This document shows, in pieces, positions 6,905-10,109 of a stretch of 10,109 bases of DNA. The notes under the pieces are model-generated. The model ran no database searches and was not told where the DNA came from. It worked only from the letters and a program-made list of their open reading frames with translations. Source of the stretch: Candidatus Parcubacteria bacterium (GTDB taxonomy: Bacteria; Patescibacteriota; Minisyncoccia; 2-02-FULL-40-12; GWA2-44-9); NCBI GenBank assembly GCA_019662005.1, contig JAIFWG010000018.1:1-10109 (forward strand). The letters are read 5' to 3'. A program made the position numbers and the translations under genes. Numbering within the stretch: position 1 is the stretch's first letter; every line of letters begins with the position of its first letter.

Positions 6905-7654
6905 CTACACCAGAGAAAGAATTTTTACGAATTCTTCTTTGTTGACACTAGCACCGCCAACAAGAACGCCGGCAATTTGATCTTGAGAAATAAAACTTTC
7001 GACATTAGAAGAGTTTACTGAACCACCATAAAGTACTGGTACATTACCCAAAGCTTCTTTTATAATTGCGATTGATTCCAAAGCACTTTCGGGAGTATCT
7101 GCCTTCGCTCCGGGATTAGAACTGATTGCCCAGACTGGTTCGTAGGCAACCAAACACTTTCCTTTTTCATTGTCTGACAAACCGGCAAAGGTATCTGCAA
7201 GCTGTTGTTTTAAAAAGTCTTTATATGATTCGTACCTTTCACGCTCGCCCACACAAACAATCGGCGCAAACTCATTCGCCAAAGCTGTTTTAATTTTTTT
7301 GTTTACCACATCATCTGTCTCGCCTAGCTTCCAGCGACGTTCCGAGTGACCGACAATGACATATCTAACTCCTAAACGTTTTAACATATGCCCAGAAACT
7401 TCTCCTGTCCAAGCCCCTGAATCTGACAACGCAATATCTTGCGCACCCAGTTGAGCTTTTTTACCCAACGAAGAAGATTGAAAGATCTTGTCTATTTCTT
7501 CTAAAAATACAAAGGGTGGGCATACCACGAGAGAATGTATAAAGTTTCGGCGCGAATCCAAATATTCGCTGATAGAATCTAAAATTCCTTCAGCCTCTGC
7601 TAATGAGTCGGGATGGTTTTTCCAGTTTCCTATAATATATTTCTTATTTGACAT
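6905..7654 (-). CDS. tpiA: Triosephosphate isomerase
   Basis: The 249-residue protein interconverts dihydroxyacetone phosphate and glyceraldehyde-3-phosphate. Catalytic residues are in place: Asn10 and Lys12 in IIGNWKNHP, His103 in VIVGHSERR, and Glu172 in VAYEPVWAI. The phosphate-binding strands YGGSVN (209-214) and GVLVGGASV (229-237) are also present. The length is normal. The flexible loop 6 after Glu172, usually WAIGTGKTATPE, reads WAISSNPGAKADTPE, which changes the GTG tip and adds three residues. The start ATG was chosen because IIGNWK follows five residues later. Upstream I see no Shine-Dalgarno and only a weak -10 (TATTCT), so the promoter is unclear. It heads a tight run into pgk, the DHH gene and rnhA. 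Confidence 0.97.
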   Translation of the reverse strand: MSNKKYIIGNWKNHPDSLAEAEGILDSISEYLDSRRNFIHSLVVCPPFVFLEEIDKIFQSSSLGKKAQLGAQDIALSDSGAWTGEVSGHMLKRLGVRYVIVGHSERRWKLGETDDVVNKKIKTALANEFAPIVCVGERERYESYKDFLKQQLADTFAGLSDNEKGKCLVAYEPVWAISSNPGAKADTPESALESIAIIKEALGNVPVLYGGSVNSSNVESFISQDQIAGVLVGGASVNKEEFVKILSLV

Positions 7655-7695
7655 ATGTTTTTGAGAATAAGATCATTAAGTTTAGGTCCTTACCA

Positions 7696-7938
7696 ATGCA
7701 TCCATTTTCTCAGATAGCAATCGCGGTATTTGTTTTGATATTATCGATATTGATTCCCAGATCGTCCTTAATTATTTTTGTTTGGCTATTTATTAAATAC
7801 ACCTACAGCAATCTCCCTTCTTTTGATAATTTACAATATTTTTTAATCGCCGCAGCGGTTGTAATGTTTATCTGGGATTGTTATGAACGCTATAACTTTA
7901 TTCATAAAAGACTCGCCCCACGTCGACAACGGCCTTAG
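7696..7938 (+). CDS. Small hydrophobic membrane protein, unrecognised
   Basis: This is the only plausible plus-strand gene, filling most of the 280-nt space between tpiA and the DedA gene. From the ATG at 7696 it encodes 80 residues, with two closely spaced hydrophobic stretches (about 6-22 and 24-36) and a third at about 47-61. A basic tail (KRLAPRRQRP) would stay in the cytoplasm by the positive-inside rule. A TTG at 7648 would add 16 polar residues and overlap the tpiA start, which I find less likely. An AGG lies about 11 nt before the ATG. A TATAAT occurs at 7631-7636, but its -35 is weak. The best support is an intrinsic terminator on the same strand whose loop contains the stop codon. 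The gene ends tail to tail with the DedA gene, the two stop codons overlapping. No family recognised. Confidence 0.5.
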   Translation: MHPFSQIAIAVFVLILSILIPRSSLIIFVWLFIKYTYSNLPSFDNLQYFLIAAAVVMFIWDCYERYNFIHKRLAPRRQRP

Positions 7939-7949
7939 CGCCGTTTTTT
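7928..7949 (+). terminator. Plus-strand intrinsic terminator overlapping two stop codons
   Basis: AACGGC-CTTAGC-GCCGTT forms a perfect 6-bp stem with a 6-nt loop and is followed on the plus strand by TTTT, giving six T in a row. The plus-strand ORF stop TAG (7936-7938) and the DedA stop TAA (complement of 7935-7937) both sit in the loop. On the minus strand no T-tract follows the hairpin, so it should act only on plus-strand transcripts. Confidence 0.65.
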
Positions 7950-8540
7950 CTTGATTATATACCAAACAACACCAACGATAATCACCCCAAGGATTAAAAC
8001 ATCAAATTTTCTAAAATAAGAATGCAGCACGCTCCAATGCTCTCCTGATTTAAAGCCTATATAAGTTAGGGCAAGATTCCAAGGAATTGCACCCAAAAGA
8101 GTAAATAGTGTAAATTTACCAACCGGCATTTCTGCAATTCCGGCGGGCAATGAGATAAACGTTCGAACTACTGGTAATAAGCGGCCCCAAAATACTGCTG
8201 ATGCACCATGTTTTTTAAACCACGTCTCCCCAATATCTAAATCATGTTTACGAATTAATATAAATTTTCCATAACGCTCTAGGAGCCATCGGCCGCCAGA
8301 GCGGCCGATGGCGTACAGCAACAATGAACCAGCAAGATTAGCAATACTTGCCACAATAACCACTACGGCAAAATTAAACCTTCCTGATGAAACTAAGAAT
8401 CCGGAAAAAGGAAGCACCACTTCTGACGGAATAGGTATCGCAGCGCTTTCAAATAGAGACAAAAAGAATAGTCCGGTATACCCAGTTTGATTTATGACTG
8501 ATAGTACCCAGATCCCCAATTGATTAATGATATTAAACAT
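7935..8540 (-). CDS. DedA-family (SNARE-associated/VTT) membrane protein
   Basis: The 201-residue polytopic inner-membrane protein is of the DedA family. Studied members are proton-motive-force-linked and include undecaprenyl-phosphate and phospholipid translocases. Visible family motifs are FESAAIPIPSEVVLPFSGFL (30-49, acidic Glu31 and Glu40 in the re-entrant region), LYAIGRSGGRW (75-85), FWGRLLPVVRTFISLPAG (117-134, conserved Arg120 and Arg126) and GAIPWN (150-155). Membrane segments fall at about 20-50, 57-78, 142-162 and 179-196, and the tail is basic (IIKKKRR). Its start overlaps the end of galT by 8 nt (ATGTTTAA), so the two are probably translationally coupled. Given the glycan genes around it, recycling of the undecaprenyl-phosphate carrier is an attractive but unproven role. 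A 12-bp GC-rich hairpin lies within the coding sequence. Confidence 0.93.
   Translation of the reverse strand: MFNIINQLGIWVLSVINQTGYTGLFFLSLFESAAIPIPSEVVLPFSGFLVSSGRFNFAVVVIVASIANLAGSLLLYAIGRSGGRWLLERYGKFILIRKHDLDIGETWFKKHGASAVFWGRLLPVVRTFISLPAGIAEMPVGKFTLFTLLGAIPWNLALTYIGFKSGEHWSVLHSYFRKFDVLILGVIIVGVVWYIIKKKRR
8285..8312 (-). repeat. GC-rich inverted repeat inside the DedA gene
   Basis: Perfect 12-bp arms GCCATCGGCCGC and GCGGCCGATGGC around CAGA on the plus strand, at the codons for AIGRSGGRW. It is far more GC-rich than the surrounding sequence, and no T-tract follows on either strand, so it is not an intrinsic terminator. It could form a stable mRNA hairpin; part of the symmetry may come from the repeated Gly-Arg codons. 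Confidence 0.7.
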
Positions 8541-9540
8541 CAGTTTCTCTTAGTAGCTTTGCAGCTTCGTCAGGATCTATCATATTCATAAATACATTGG
8601 TTCCCAATTCTAATCCAGCTGCAATTGAAAGTCGCGGCATTATTTCAATATGCCATTGATAAGAACCGTGGGCGACGTGGGCTTGGTGTGGCGGAGCAGT
8701 ATGAATAAAAAATGTATAGTCGGGATTATCTACCGCTTTAAATAATTTTTTAAGGGCCGTATTTAGCGCATCAGCACAATCAGATACGTCGCTATCACTC
8801 ATTAAACTAAAATCCGAAGAAAAATCTTTTGGAAAAACCCTCATTTCATATGGACTTCGACTAACATAAGAACACAGGACCACAAATTTATCATTTTGGT
8901 AAACAATTCTTTTGTTCTCCTTAATCTCCCACTCTAGCATCTTGGTATGAATAGGAACGCCATTATTTTTTAAAAAATCTCCGGCACCCTGAAAATGACG
9001 ATCAAGCGTTGATGCCACAATCGGCATTGAAATTATTTGTGAATGATTATGATAGATTGAAGCCCCAGCCAGTAATCCATGATTATGAAATATGGATATA
9101 TATTCTCCGCAGTCACTTGCTGCAATAGTGCGATACCTAATCAAATATGCTTTTAGCACTTCTTCGGTCTGCTCACGATTAAATTGAGCAAAGTGTGCCT
9201 CGTGATCACGAGTGATTACAAGCTCATGAAATCCTTTTCCGTCAGCAACAGACACAAGACCTTCCTTACGAACAGGTTCGCAAGTTCCCTCTGTAACAGC
9301 TGGATACTTATTGGGAATAACCTGCAGCGTCCAATCTGGGGTATCTTTGGAAACTTCTTGCCCATCTTTAAACACTAAAACAGGAAGCTCCTGCTTCTCC
9401 ATTTTAGAAGGTTCAAAAGGGCATTCAGCCTTGTCTTGATAAAAACTAAGTTGTTCCCGGGCGCCGGGCTTTTTAGCCCGAGCCGTTGAAAACAAGACCC
9501 AGTCACCAGAGACCGGATCTTGCCTGAATTCGTTGAGCAC
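8533..9540 (-). CDS. galT: Galactose-1-phosphate uridylyltransferase-like protein
   Basis: The 335-residue protein belongs to the GalT branch of the HIT superfamily, which moves a nucleoside monophosphate between sugar phosphates through a nucleotidyl-histidine intermediate. Landmarks are FRQDPVSGDWVLFSTAR near the start, VIPNKYPAV (74-82), HELVITRDHEAH (105-116), the active-site triad region GASIYHNHSQ (His164-Asn165-His166-Gln168) and WHIEIMPR (296-303). The first zinc motif, usually CPFCPG, reads CPFEPS here (Cys40, Glu43). The triad HPH reads HNH. The start is GTG (complement of 9538-9540); an in-frame TAA four codons upstream excludes a longer product, and the next Met would cut off the CPF motif. 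It overlaps the DedA gene by 8 nt. True substrates could be UDP-galactose/glucose, or ADP-glucose as in related phosphorylases. Confidence 0.88.
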   Translation of the reverse strand: MLNEFRQDPVSGDWVLFSTARAKKPGAREQLSFYQDKAECPFEPSKMEKQELPVLVFKDGQEVSKDTPDWTLQVIPNKYPAVTEGTCEPVRKEGLVSVADGKGFHELVITRDHEAHFAQFNREQTEEVLKAYLIRYRTIAASDCGEYISIFHNHGLLAGASIYHNHSQIISMPIVASTLDRHFQGAGDFLKNNGVPIHTKMLEWEIKENKRIVYQNDKFVVLCSYVSRSPYEMRVFPKDFSSDFSLMSDSDVSDCADALNTALKKLFKAVDNPDYTFFIHTAPPHQAHVAHGSYQWHIEIMPRLSIAAGLELGTNVFMNMIDPDEAAKLLRETDV

Positions 9541-9603
9541 AGTAAAGATTTAAAATTCTACTTCTGATTGTAGTGTATCACGAGCTCTATCCCAGCAAAA
9601 TGC
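9541..9603 (-). promoter_or_regulatory. Intergenic space before galT with weak -10 candidates
   Basis: This 63-nt gap has two minus-strand -10-like hexamers, TACAAT (9567-9572) and TAGAAT (9555-9560), the latter ending 14 nt before the GTG start. Neither has a good -35 or a TGn extension. I see no hairpin terminator after the upstream glycosyltransferase gene, so galT may be read through from it, from a weak local promoter, or both. Confidence 0.3.
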
Positions 9604-10109
9604 CTAGGCTTCCTGCTTAACTATAGAAATATCTGCAGCTTGGTCGTATTTACCCATCATTAAATCCCATCTTATTTTAGTGCAGCGAATAAAAAACTTT
9701 GGGTAGTCGCTAACCTTCAGCTTTGATGTTCCCATATTATTGGCCCATTTAATCGGGACCTCTTTTATTTTAAATCCAAATTTTTTAGCTAGGGCTAGAA
9801 GTTCTACATCAAAAGCCCAACGATCTATTTTTTGTCGAGGAAAAATAGTTTCTGCTGCCTTAGCGGTAAATAGTTTAAATCCTCTTTGAGTATCGTAGAT
9901 ACCTGGAACCAATATCATACGCAGATAGAGATTTCCAAGTTTGCCAAACAAGAGACGATACCAAGGCTCGCTACCTTCTTTAATCTGCTTTCCCTTTAAG
10001 GCAATCGATCCAATCACGACATCATATCCTTTCTCTATATATGGCAAGAGCCTTTCTAGATTATCCATGGTCGTTGCATTGTCCGCATCTGTAAATATGC
10101 GCAGATCCC
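9604..10109 (-). CDS. DPM1-like family 2 glycosyltransferase, C-terminal part (cut by window edge)
   Basis: The frame is open to the right edge; 167 residues are visible and the N-terminus lies outside. An internal ATG at 10066-10068 is not the start, because the upstream codons, reading DLRIFTDADNATTM, continue the domain and hold the catalytic DxD motif (Asp-Ala-Asp). Further family features are YDVVIGS, LYLRMILVPGIYDTQRGFKL, the Trp-Ala-Phe-Asp-Val-Glu motif (RWAFDVELLALA) and KEVPIKWANN. These match GT-A fold enzymes like dolichyl-phosphate mannose synthase and bacterial polyprenyl-phosphate glycosyltransferases, which load a sugar onto a polyprenyl phosphate for use outside the membrane. 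The tail is short and polar with no C-terminal membrane segments, as in the soluble DPM1 type. Donor sugar not assignable. Confidence 0.92.
   Translation of the reverse strand, partial: DLRIFTDADNATTMDNLERLLPYIEKGYDVVIGSIALKGKQIKEGSEPWYRLLFGKLGNLYLRMILVPGIYDTQRGFKLFTAKAAETIFPRQKIDRWAFDVELLALAKKFGFKIKEVPIKWANNMGTSKLKVSDYPKFFIRCTKIRWDLMMGKYDQAADISIVKQEA

Noticed and set aside
6714..6980. 88-codon plus-strand open frame across the tpiA-pgk junction
   Set aside because: Antisense to conserved parts of both enzymes (RVDFNVP region and TpiA C-terminus); no motif and no start signal.
7648..7653. TTGACA as a -35 box for the plus-strand small ORF
   Set aside because: No acceptable -10 hexamer lies 16-18 nt downstream (GATCAT or similar); the nearest, TAAGAT, is only 14 nt away.
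9465..9480. CGGGCT-TTTT-AGCCCG hairpin, possible terminator
   Set aside because: It is within the conserved N-terminal coding part of galT and no T-tract follows on either strand; a 6-bp stem here is likely chance from Ala-Arg-Lys-Lys-Pro-Gly codons.
10066..10068. ATG as the start of the right-edge glycosyltransferase
   Set aside because: The frame continues upstream with the DxD motif of the catalytic domain, so this Met is internal and the gene is cut by the window edge.

Overview
This window looks like chromosomal DNA from a small-genome, AT-rich bacterium. I favour a Candidate Phyla Radiation (Patescibacteria) member, because a short, divergent phosphoglycerate kinase, an unusual triosephosphate isomerase and a GalT-like enzyme are packed into overlapping gene strings, start sites mostly lack a clear Shine-Dalgarno, and promoters abut start codons. 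This assignment is inference; no ribosomal marker is present and I cannot name the lineage. TGA is used as a stop (end of pgk, overlapping the next start as ATGA), so the UGA-as-glycine code of Gracilibacteria/Absconditabacteria does not apply.

All recognisable genes but one lie on the minus strand, so transcription runs from high to low coordinates. From the right edge: a DPM1-like family 2 glycosyltransferase cut by the edge (9604-10109); galT (8533-9540) overlapping a DedA-family membrane protein gene (7935-8540); then a small plus-strand membrane-protein ORF (7696-7938) ending in its own terminator. Next is a tight string tpiA - pgk - DHH phosphoesterase - rnhA (7654 down to 4532) with gaps or overlaps of +9, -4 and -8 nt, followed by the RNase P RNA gene rnpB (4104-4502), which has its own promoter and terminator. 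The left part is a surface-glycan block: a membrane polyprenyl-phosphate sugar-1-phosphate transferase (2616-4007), a long palindromic terminator, two GT4 glycosyltransferases (1478-2554 and 340-1476), and the start of an unrecognised gene (1-314).

Functionally there are three themes. The first is lower glycolysis (TpiA, Pgk) linked to nucleic-acid turnover (DHH phosphoesterase, RNase HI, RNase P RNA). The second is sugar activation and glycan assembly: the GalT-like enzyme, the DPM1-like transferase, the initiating sugar transferase and two GT4 transferases could together build a lipid-linked surface polysaccharide. The third is membrane upkeep (DedA, small membrane ORF). I saw no tRNA gene, CRISPR array, insertion sequence or phage gene, and no clear new defence-type system. 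The most interesting points are active-site departures in Pgk, TpiA and GalT, candidate leaderless promoters, a terminator hairpin that holds the stop codons of two convergent genes, and the RNase P specificity-domain variant.
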